This document shows positions 49,880 through 56,354 of a DNA stretch of 64,000 nt, piece by piece. How positions within the stretch are numbered: the first letter of the stretch is position 1; each line of letters begins with the position of its first letter. The stretch is from Ruminococcus sp. GTDB lineage: Bacteria; Bacillota; Clostridia; Oscillospirales; Ruminococcaceae. Both the position numbers and the translations under genes were made by a program. Location of the stretch: positions 208,295 to 272,294 of the forward strand of contig JAGAJO010000009.1 of assembly GCA_017626015.1 (NCBI GenBank). The letters run 5' to 3'. The notes under the pieces are model-generated. The model did not search any database, had not been told where the DNA came from, and worked only from the letters and a program-made list of their open reading frames with translations.

Positions 49880-49946
49880 TTAAGGCGATCTTACGAAAAA
49901 TCTGACTGCGCAATGCACACACAATGGTTGTGTGGTATTGCCTTAA
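49880..49946. repeat. TTAAGGC-ended palindromic repeat, copy A
   Basis: A 67-bp unit begins TTAAGGC (49880-49886) and ends GCCTTAA (49940-49946). The core is an inverted repeat, CACACAA-TGG-TTGTGTG, and the right arm reads GGTATTGCCTTAA. A second, shorter copy lies at 55525-55566. Copy A overlaps the end of the AraC gene, and its terminal TTA (minus-strand TAA) provides that gene's stop codon at 49943-49945. Confidence 0.65.
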
Positions 49947-50761
49947 GCCTTGATTTTTCTGTATTCACCCGGTGTGACATTTTCATACTTTTTGAATACG
50001 ACAGAAAAATATGAGCTGTCCTGAAATCCGGTTTCCTCGCATATTTCTCCTATAGATTTTTCAGAATATACCAGCAGATCCTTGGCATGTGCAATTCTTA
50101 CCTGAGCCAGGTATTCCATTGGTCTCAGCTGAAAGTTTTTCTTAAATAGCCTGCAAAGATGCTGCTCTGTAAAACCGGCGACCTGCGCTAAGTCGCTTAA
50201 TTTGATCTGTGACGAATAGTGTTCCTCGATAAATTGAAGCACGTCTGCCAGAGCAATTGAATGAGCGGTGTAGAAGGAGGAAAGTCTGTTGTCTGCAATT
50301 TTTCTGTATTCTATAAGCAGATCGTAAAGCTGTGCAGACGCATAATGATTTCCGTAAAGGCGGTCGCTTTTTATCGTGTAGTAGGTGCGGTTCATTATCC
50401 TGTGAAGACGTTCTGCGTCGCAGTTTGGGAAATACATAAATTTGTTCAGTTTCCACTTATCAAGAAGCGGTATAACCTCGCTGCCGCTCATACATATCCA
50501 ATTAAGAGTCCATGATTCTGTCAGTGCATGATAAGAGTGGGGGCAATGCGGCGGTATGTAAAATACGCAGCCCTTTGGAAGCTTATAAGTCGATCCGTCT
50601 ATCGTGATCTCGCCTTCTCCGTCACGGGAAATAAAAAGCTGCGGATATTCGTAACCGTCAGGACGTTTTACCGGATATTGCCAGCACTCGATGCCTATTC
50701 CTATAACATAAAAAGGCAGATCTTTTTCATCGCCTATTACTGGATAAATTTGTTTTAACAT
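49943..50761 (-). CDS. AraC-family transcriptional regulator
   Basis: A 272-aa regulator with an N-terminal cupin-type ligand domain (GYEYPQLFISRDGEGEI, GCVFYIPPHCPHSY near residues 63-76). The C-terminal double helix-turn-helix (residues 175-270) includes IKLSDLAQVAGFTEQHLCRLFK and GFQDSSYFSVVFKKYENVTPGEYR. It likely senses a sugar, as most members of this class do, but no sugar genes adjoin it. The frame opens 48 bp earlier; the ATG at 50761 follows GGGGGAAT. The stop codon lies inside the palindromic repeat copy A. Confidence 0.9.
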   Translation of the reverse strand: MLKQIYPVIGDEKDLPFYVIGIGIECWQYPVKRPDGYEYPQLFISRDGEGEITIDGSTYKLPKGCVFYIPPHCPHSYHALTESWTLNWICMSGSEVIPLLDKWKLNKFMYFPNCDAERLHRIMNRTYYTIKSDRLYGNHYASAQLYDLLIEYRKIADNRLSSFYTAHSIALADVLQFIEEHYSSQIKLSDLAQVAGFTEQHLCRLFKKNFQLRPMEYLAQVRIAHAKDLLVYSEKSIGEICEETGFQDSSYFSVVFKKYENVTPGEYRKIKA

Positions 50762-50799
50762 TTCATATTCCCCCAAATCGCAGAATGTTAATATATATA

Positions 50800-50828
50800 A
50801 TAATACCATTTTCTGTTCGTTTTGTCAA
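50800..50828 (-). promoter_or_regulatory. Sigma-A promoter of the AraC gene
   Basis: On the minus strand TTGACA (50828-50823), 17-bp spacer, TATTAT (50805-50800), about 39 bp before the start codon. Confidence 0.75.
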
Positions 50829-50980
50829 GAAATTTTAAAATAAATAGAAATTATTTACCTCCCATGCGTTTGCCCATATAACGGAATATTCGCTTTTTAA
50901 GCTTTAGGTGTTAAGATGAAAAACAGGCAAACGTTACTGCGCTGTATCAGCCGGTATATGTATGTCCCAATGGAATATTT

Positions 50981-51008
50981 AAAAAATCCGGACAAAATTT
51001 TGTCCGGA
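50981..51008 (-). terminator. Terminator of the downstream membrane-protein gene
   Basis: An 11-bp perfect palindrome stem, TCCGGACAAAA with TTTTGTCCGGA (50987-51008). On the minus strand it is followed by TTTTTTAAAT. The stretch between here and the AraC promoter (50829-50980) holds no gene I can support. Confidence 0.8.
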
Positions 51009-51023
51009 AAAAAATTCGATTTT

Positions 51024-51572
51024 TTATTTACCGTGCTTGTAAACAACCTTTTCTTTTACGTCTACCTGATTGTAGGTCAATCTGAATCCTATCCAGCCGG
51101 AGATAAGATACAGCAGCGGAAAAAGTCCTGTCATTATAAACGTCAGGTTTGACATCTCAGAAACCTTTGCCGAATGTGCTGCAATATCAATGAACGGAAA
51201 GTAGCAGGCGTTAAGGATCTTATATGCCGGCAGGAAATTTCCGACCGCACCTGCCTTGGACAATACGAGAACAAGCATGGTAATATAACTGGGTATCATT
51301 GCGACGCCTCCGATCGCAAGACCAAAGCTTTCCTTTACATCGTCGCCGTGAAGTCTTGCACGTTCTCTGGCGATCTCTCCTTGCTTCATAGCATAATCAG
51401 CCATAATGCATACCACGCACATGAGTCCTGTAAACCCGAATATGATATTTGCGAAAAGTCCCATTGCTTTTGCCACTGCCCAGAAAAACAGCATGACAAA
51501 GATCCCGAAAAATTCAGTCTGAAGCGCTTTTAACAACGAGAAAAGCAAGACCTTCTTTTTATTGTATTCCAT
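51024..51572 (-). CDS. Multi-pass membrane protein of unknown function
   Basis: A 182-aa protein with about four hydrophobic segments (near residues 15-40, 42-62, 85-108 and 142-165) and charged loops (KQGEIARERARLHGDDVKE). I do not recognise the family. AGGGAGAT precedes the ATG. It is monocistronic, with a promoter upstream and a strong terminator 16 bp after the stop. Confidence 0.7.
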   Translation of the reverse strand: MEYNKKKVLLFSLLKALQTEFFGIFVMLFFWAVAKAMGLFANIIFGFTGLMCVVCIMADYAMKQGEIARERARLHGDDVKESFGLAIGGVAMIPSYITMLVLVLSKAGAVGNFLPAYKILNACYFPFIDIAAHSAKVSEMSNLTFIMTGLFPLLYLISGWIGFRLTYNQVDVKEKVVYKHGK

Positions 51573-51602
51573 AAAACGATCTCCCTAAAAAATTATAGAT
51601 AC

Positions 51603-51631
51603 ATTATATCACAAAAAAAAAATGATTTCAA
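51603..51631 (-). promoter_or_regulatory. Sigma-A promoter of the membrane-protein gene
   Basis: On the minus strand TTGAAA (51631-51626), 17-bp spacer containing a T run, TATAAT (51608-51603). Confidence 0.75.
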
Positions 51632-51729
51632 CCGTTATGTATAATTTTCATCTTTCAAACACAAAATAACATAGCCGGTATATTTGTAATAACGGCAGAA
51701 GGTTCTAAAAAACGGAAAGGAATACGGTT

Positions 51730-51900
51730 ATGAATAATTCTTTCTACCCTCATGGAATTACTCCCAATAACGGTGACGGAACAAAAATTTATCTACCCAC
51801 GGGACAGCAGTACACGCTTGGAGAGTATCTTGCCAAACTAAACGACGAGACAAAGGATTCAGACGATAGCGGAACAAACATGGGAAATATTATCGGCTGA
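51730..51900 (+). CDS. Small acidic hypothetical protein (56 aa)
   Basis: A 56-codon frame begins MNNSFYPHGITPNNGDGTKI and ends GTNMGNIIG. It is hydrophilic and rich in Asn, Asp, Gly and Thr, with no membrane segment. A GGAAAGG ribosome site at 51714-51720 precedes the ATG, and the frame fills the space between two promoters, supporting a real gene. The function is unknown. Confidence 0.55.
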   Translation: MNNSFYPHGITPNNGDGTKIYLPTGQQYTLGEYLAKLNDETKDSDDSGTNMGNIIG

Positions 51901-51904
51901 CAGG

Positions 51905-51933
51905 TTGAAAAAATTATCCTCCTATGATATAAT
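51905..51933 (+). promoter_or_regulatory. Sigma-A promoter of the fabG-like gene
   Basis: TTGAAA (51905-51910), 17-bp spacer, TATAAT (51928-51933). Confidence 0.75.
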
Positions 51934-51993
51934 ATTGCTGAAAGATAACAGACGGCTCCGGAAAATTCCGACCGGGTCGAAAGGAAGGATAAT

Positions 51994-52725
51994 ATGAAAA
52001 AAACAGCCTTGGTAACAGGCGGTTCGGGAGGAATAGGCAGTGAGATCTGCGTTAAGCTTGCAGCAGACGGCTGGAATACGGCAGTATGCTACAACTCGTC
52101 AAGGGGATCGGCAGAGGAGACTGTAAAAAGGATCTCAGAATTCGGAGGCTGCGCAAAGTCATTTCACTGCGATATTTCTTCCAACAACAGCATTAAACGC
52201 TGCGTTTCTCAGGTAAAAGAGGAATACGGCGATATTTCGCTGCTTGTCAATAACGGAGGCATCGCAGATATTGACCTTTTTACTCACATTACCGATGAAA
52301 GAATGTGCGAGCTTATAAATGTAAACCTTCTGGGTGCAATGCGCCTTAGCAGGGAAGTCCTGCCGTCAATGATCTATTGTCACAGCGGAGCGATAATTAA
52401 TATTTCCTCAGTATGGGGAGAGTGCGGAGCTTCATGTGAGGTGGCATATTCTGCTGCAAAGGCGGGGATCATAGGATTTACAAAAGCACTTGCCAGAGAG
52501 GTAGCTCCAAGCGGGATACGTGTGAACTGCGTTTCCTGCGGACTTATCGACACAAAAATGAATTCAGAGCTTTCAGCGGAAGAATTGAACGCCGTCATTG
52601 AGGATATCCCTGCAGGCCGTATGGGTACCCCATCCGACGCTGCGGAGGCTGTCCGATTTCTGGCGAGTGAAAACTCAGCCTACATACAGGGACAGGTTTT
52701 GCGGGTAGACGGATGCTGGATATAA
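51994..52725 (+). CDS. FabG-like short-chain dehydrogenase/reductase
   Basis: A 243-aa classical SDR. The nucleotide site is TGGSGGIG near residues 8-15, the NNGG motif is LVNNGGIAD near 85, and the catalytic Ser, Tyr and Lys lie in IINISSVWGE near 135 and AYSAAKAGIIGFTKALARE near 151-169. The C-terminal YIQGQVLRVDGCW is typical of 3-oxoacyl-ACP reductase (FabG). The gene stands alone, not in a fab cluster, so it may serve another substrate. GAAAGGA precedes the ATG. Confidence 0.85.
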   Translation: MKKTALVTGGSGGIGSEICVKLAADGWNTAVCYNSSRGSAEETVKRISEFGGCAKSFHCDISSNNSIKRCVSQVKEEYGDISLLVNNGGIADIDLFTHITDERMCELINVNLLGAMRLSREVLPSMIYCHSGAIINISSVWGECGASCEVAYSAAKAGIIGFTKALAREVAPSGIRVNCVSCGLIDTKMNSELSAEELNAVIEDIPAGRMGTPSDAAEAVRFLASENSAYIQGQVLRVDGCWI

Positions 52726-52772
52726 GAGAACGTCCCGCAAATCATATCTATCAGTTTTATGTGTTTGCCGTA

Positions 52773-53471
52773 CTAGCGTTCACACTCAAGCTTTATCGGC
52801 ACAGGATTTCCTACGGTAAGACTTTCGCCTGTGACGTTGCAGTCGAAGCATAGGATCTTTACGCCTTTTTTCTTTGCTTCCTTAAGCTTTTCTCCAAATT
52901 CGGGATGAGTTTTGTAATTTGGAGAAAAATACTTTACGTTGTTCATTTGGATCAGCATAAGGATTGCCGCTTCAGATCCTGCTTCAGTGCATTTTATTAG
53001 CTCGTCAAGATGCTTTATGCCACGCAGAGTGGGAGCGTCCGGAAAATATACTGCGCCGTTTTCCTCAAGCGTACACCCTTTGACCTCCAGAAACAGTTTT
53101 CTGTCCGTTTTATTGGACTTAAGTAAGAAATCCAGTCTTGAATTGCCGTATGTAAATTCGGGATAGATCTCCATATCTTCTCCGAACGGTTTTACAGCCT
53201 CCAGCCACTCCCTTACAGCTTTGTTAGGAGCCTGACTGTCTATATTTATCAGCTTTTCACCCTTTTGTACTGCTATCAGGTCATATTCGGTCTTTCTCAG
53301 GGGATTATCTGACCGTTCAAGATAAACAGTGCTTCCTTTTATCAGAAGCTCCTTGCATCTTCCGGTATTTTTGACATGACATACATGTATTTCTCCGTTA
53401 ATCTCAACATTGGCGATAAAACGGTTAGGGCGGTCGATAAATATTCCTCTGCTTATATTTTTGTACTTCAT
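52773..53471 (-). CDS. sfsA: SfsA family DNA-binding/nuclease-like protein
   Basis: SfsA was named as a sugar fermentation stimulation protein and has an OB-fold plus a PD-(D/E)XK nuclease-like domain. The 232-aa protein has FIDRPNRFIANVEINGEIHVCHVKNTGR at the N-terminal half (shown in parts at residues 10-37), the core RLDFLL, LEVKGCTLEENG near 128-139 with the Asp-Glu-x-Lys cluster, and DAPTLRGIKHLDEL near 145-158. GAGGGATT precedes the ATG. An extended -10 (TGATATAAT) lies on the minus strand near 53508-53516. Confidence 0.93.
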   Translation of the reverse strand: MKYKNISRGIFIDRPNRFIANVEINGEIHVCHVKNTGRCKELLIKGSTVYLERSDNPLRKTEYDLIAVQKGEKLINIDSQAPNKAVREWLEAVKPFGEDMEIYPEFTYGNSRLDFLLKSNKTDRKLFLEVKGCTLEENGAVYFPDAPTLRGIKHLDELIKCTEAGSEAAILMLIQMNNVKYFSPNYKTHPEFGEKLKEAKKKGVKILCFDCNVTGESLTVGNPVPIKLECER

Positions 53472-53624
53472 TCTTAATCCCTCACACTTGTCGTGAATTT
53501 TATTTATATTATATCACGTTAAAGCGCAAGATTTTTTATTAATTTTTTAGCTTTTTGTTTCCTCAATTTGTACAAAAAATATAAATCATTTTTGTTTTTG
53601 TTAATATTTTCGTTATTAAGTACA

Positions 53625-53653
53625 TTGACGAATGCTTTCAGTTATGATAAAAT
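53625..53653 (+). promoter_or_regulatory. Sigma-A promoter of the lipoprotein pair
   Basis: TTGACG (53625-53630), 17-bp spacer, TAAAAT (53648-53653). Confidence 0.7.
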
Positions 53654-53724
53654 ATCAGTAAAGCTCAAAAGGCTTGATTATGAACCGTCAATAAACAGGT
53701 TCTAAGAAATGAGGTAATTTTCCA

Positions 53725-54537
53725 ATGAAAAAAATAACAGCAATAATCTGTTCGCTGATCATGACCTGCACTGTGTTGGCTTCATGTTCAAATTCAGCTG
53801 AAAGCAATAAGGATTCAAGTTCTTCCAAGACAACATCCTCAGCAGTTTCAGCAGACGAAGATTCAAAATCCGAAGACGGCGAATCTAAGGACAGCAAATC
53901 GGAGGACGGAGAACAGTCCTCAGGCAGCTATGCAGAGGCTTATACCCAAAAGCTCAGAGATAAGAATTTTTCGCTTGTAATGACAATCGAGTCCGATCTG
54001 GCAGGCAAAAACACTATGACAATGGAATACGGCGGCGAAAATTATCATATGTGTCTTACCAGCGGTGATTATGTTGTGGATACATATCTTGTAGACAGCA
54101 AGATGTACATTCTTGACAGCGAAAATAAAGCATATTCCGTACTCGATTATTCCAGGGATCTTTATGGAGAAGAGGATCCGGCAGTATCAAGTTTCGGAAT
54201 ACAGGAAGATTTTGAGTTCGTAGGCTCTGAAGAGACAGAGGACGGTCTTGTATGTGAAACATATAAATATGTTGATCCGGTCACTGAAGATCCAGGCTCT
54301 GAGGATTCTTCATCAGGAGACGTCGGCGCTATCGAGTACAAATATTATTTTGATAAGGAATCCGGAGATCTTAAAAAGATAGATGTATCGGATACGGGAA
54401 TAACTCAGACTGTTACTGTCGATTCATTTACGGTAGGTTCTACAGAGGTGGCTCTTCCCGATCTGACAGGATGGACCGAGGAATCCATGTTCAACGCCGA
54501 CACACTGACTGACGAGGGAACAGAGTCGGCAGAATAA
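53725..54537 (+). CDS. Putative lipoprotein, first of a paralogous pair
   Basis: A 270-aa secreted lipoprotein with a basic and hydrophobic signal peptide and lipobox LASC (Cys21), expected to be anchored outside the membrane. A Ser/Glu/Asp/Lys-rich low-complexity linker spans residues 22-70. The C-terminal domain (about 75-265) is beta-rich and resembles LolA/LppX-type lipoproteins: EYGGENYHMCLTSGDYVVDT and a final ALPDLTGWTEE. The function is unknown. TGAGGTAAT precedes the ATG. It lies 18 bp before its paralogue and shares its transcript. Confidence 0.75.
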   Translation: MKKITAIICSLIMTCTVLASCSNSAESNKDSSSSKTTSSAVSADEDSKSEDGESKDSKSEDGEQSSGSYAEAYTQKLRDKNFSLVMTIESDLAGKNTMTMEYGGENYHMCLTSGDYVVDTYLVDSKMYILDSENKAYSVLDYSRDLYGEEDPAVSSFGIQEDFEFVGSEETEDGLVCETYKYVDPVTEDPGSEDSSSGDVGAIEYKYYFDKESGDLKKIDVSDTGITQTVTVDSFTVGSTEVALPDLTGWTEESMFNADTLTDEGTESAE

Positions 54538-54555
54538 ATAGGGAGGTATTACGCA

Positions 54556-55419
54556 GTGCGATTAAAAAAATTTTTTGCGTGTGCGGCTGCCGTTGTAATT
54601 GCTGCATCATTTGCAGCCTGCGGCAACAGCGATGACAGCAGCAAAAACGAAGGCTCCAAATCAAGTGTTTCAGACAGCGAGATCTCATCTGCAGCAGAAA
54701 AGACGGAAAATACAGACTCTGACAGTGTCGGAGCAAGTTCCGACGTTGCGTCAAAAACCGAAAATCCAGAAGACTCCGCATCATCTGACGCTGCTGATAC
54801 AGAGGATAAAACAGAGACAGGCAGCGGTTCATCATCAGAAGAAGATACCGATAAAAACAACGGAGAAAGCGCTGAGCTTTACGATGTCAAGGAAGGAGAA
54901 AGACAGTACGATAAGCTTTTTGAGACATATGCGAACAGCTACACTATAGAGCTTACTGCTGAGCTTTCCGGTCAGGAATGTGAGATGAATTTCACCAAGA
55001 GCGGTGATCAGGCTTATAATTCCGTAGTAATAAGCGGAATGAAGTCATACACCGTGCTTCCCGGAGACGGAATTGTGTACAGCGTTTCCGAGGCTACTAC
55101 TACATACACAACGGCTGATGAAACAGAGCAAATGCTTGTTTCCGCTGATTTTCTGTTCGGTACACCGGGCGAGTTCATAGGTGCCGAGAAGGATGAAAAA
55201 TCGGGTGAGGTATCCGAGCATTTCGCCTTGAATATGGATATTTTCGATTCAGAGGGTGAGATCGTATTTGTTTTCAGCGGTGATAAAAACGAGCTTACCA
55301 AAGTCATCGTCAGCGCCGAAGGTGTTGAAACGAATTATACCGTTAAAAGCTTGTCTAAGGCAGACGAATCTCTTGTAGCAATGCCTGACCTTTCGGCATA
55401 TACAGATGCTACCGCTTAA
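54556..55419 (+). CDS. Putative lipoprotein, second of a paralogous pair
   Basis: A 287-aa lipoprotein with signal peptide and lipobox FAAC (Cys22). A Ser/Glu/Asp/Thr-rich linker extends to about residue 112. A C-terminal domain follows with the same order of features as the first protein, including SYTIELTAELSG near 132 and a closing VAMPDLSAYTD. This points to an old tandem duplication. It starts with GTG at 54556 after GGGAGGT. The operon ends at the terminator at 55436. Confidence 0.75.
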   Translation: MRLKKFFACAAAVVIAASFAACGNSDDSSKNEGSKSSVSDSEISSAAEKTENTDSDSVGASSDVASKTENPEDSASSDAADTEDKTETGSGSSSEEDTDKNNGESAELYDVKEGERQYDKLFETYANSYTIELTAELSGQECEMNFTKSGDQAYNSVVISGMKSYTVLPGDGIVYSVSEATTTYTTADETEQMLVSADFLFGTPGEFIGAEKDEKSGEVSEHFALNMDIFDSEGEIVFVFSGDKNELTKVIVSAEGVETNYTVKSLSKADESLVAMPDLSAYTDATA

Positions 55420-55435
55420 TTAAAACGTTTATATG

Positions 55436-55464
55436 GGACTGTTCAGCCGAACAGTCCTTTTTTA
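55436..55464 (+). terminator. Terminator of the lipoprotein operon
   Basis: A perfect 9-bp stem, GGACTGTTC (55436-55444) with GAACAGTCC (55449-55457), followed by six T. Confidence 0.9.
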
Positions 55465-55491
55465 TTTGAAACATCACATAGTTTTCCGGTA

Positions 55492-55520
55492 TTGTAAAAT
55501 GCGTTTATGTATGATATAAT
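55492..55520 (+). promoter_or_regulatory. Sigma-A promoter of the VanRS-like operon
   Basis: TTGTAA (55492-55497), 17-bp spacer, TATAAT (55515-55520). The expected start of transcription falls at the left edge of repeat copy B. Confidence 0.7.
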
Positions 55521-55524
55521 TTAC

Positions 55525-55566
55525 TTAAGGCAATATTCACACAATAGTTGTTCGGTATTGACTTAA
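55525..55566. repeat. TTAAGGC-ended palindromic repeat, copy B
   Basis: A 42-bp imperfect palindrome. The left arm is TTAAGGCAATA, the centre is ACAA-TAG-TTGT, and the right arm reads GGTATTGACTTAA. It shares both ends and the CACACAATxGTTGT core with copy A at 49880-49946 but lacks the 25-bp insertion in the left arm. In RNA it would form a hairpin in the 5' leader of the following response-regulator gene. Confidence 0.6.
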
Positions 55567-55646
55567 GAAATAATTAAGAATTATCACCGCTGTAATTTAA
55601 GTATTTGACATTATAATTTAAGCGTGTAAGAAAGGAATGTACATAT

Positions 55647-56354
55647 ATGGAAAATCTCACCCCGAATATCCTTGTTGTTGATGATGACAGGGATATAGTA
55701 AGAGCAATAGCTAAGCTGCTGGAAATGGAGGGCTACAATACTGTCAAAGCGTATGACGGGATCGATGCTCTTGAAAAGCTTAGTGGGAACAGCATACAGC
55801 TTATTCTTATCGACGTTATGATGCCCAAGCTTGACGGGCTTTCGGCTATGATGAAGATAAGAGCGACTAAAAATATACCTATCCTGGTGCTGTCGGCTAA
55901 ATCGGAGGATACAGACAAAATTCTGGGACTTTCCATGGGTGCAGACGATTATATAACCAAACCTTACAATCCTATGGAGCTTGTTGCACGGGTAAAAAGC
56001 AATCTTCGCAGGTATATGCAGCTGGGTTCGATCGACACAAAAGACAAAACGGACGTTATAAAAATAGGCGGACTTGAGCTTGACGTGGAGGCAAAGCTTC
56101 TTATGGCAGACGGCGAACCTGTCAAGCTCACCGCTACTGAACTTAAGATCCTTGAACTGCTTATGAGAAACGCAGGAAGAATTTTTTCTGCTGAGGAGAT
56201 CTATCAGAGAGTGTGGAACGAAGACGCCTACGCTGTGGAGAACACAGTTATGGTACATATCAGGCATATAAGGGAAAAGATAGAAATAAATCCCAAGGAG
56301 CCGAGATATCTTAAGGTGGTGTGGGGAATTGGGTATAAAATTGAAAAAATCTGA
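55647..56354 (+). CDS. OmpR/VanR-type response regulator
   Basis: A 235-aa response regulator with receiver domain (acid pocket VVDDDRD, phospho-acceptor Asp56 in LILIDVMMPK, Lys in VLSAKSED near 90). A C-terminal OmpR-type winged helix (residues 138-233) includes LTATELKILELLMRNAGRIF and VHIRHIREKIE. It resembles VanR-like regulators. It overlaps the kinase gene by 26 bp, so the two are translated together. No VanH, VanA or VanX genes are present. Confidence 0.92.
   Translation: MENLTPNILVVDDDRDIVRAIAKLLEMEGYNTVKAYDGIDALEKLSGNSIQLILIDVMMPKLDGLSAMMKIRATKNIPILVLSAKSEDTDKILGLSMGADDYITKPYNPMELVARVKSNLRRYMQLGSIDTKDKTDVIKIGGLELDVEAKLLMADGEPVKLTATELKILELLMRNAGRIFSAEEIYQRVWNEDAYAVENTVMVHIRHIREKIEINPKEPRYLKVVWGIGYKIEKI

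Noticed and set aside
50916-51152. 78-codon plus-strand frame beginning MKNRQTLLRC
   Set aside because: It runs through the minus-strand terminator and the 3' end of the membrane-protein gene, has no ribosome site, and has a composition unlike its neighbours.
55605-55617. TTGACATTATAAT as a second promoter for the response regulator
   Set aside because: The two hexamers are adjacent with no spacer, and no alternative partner at 17 bp matches.
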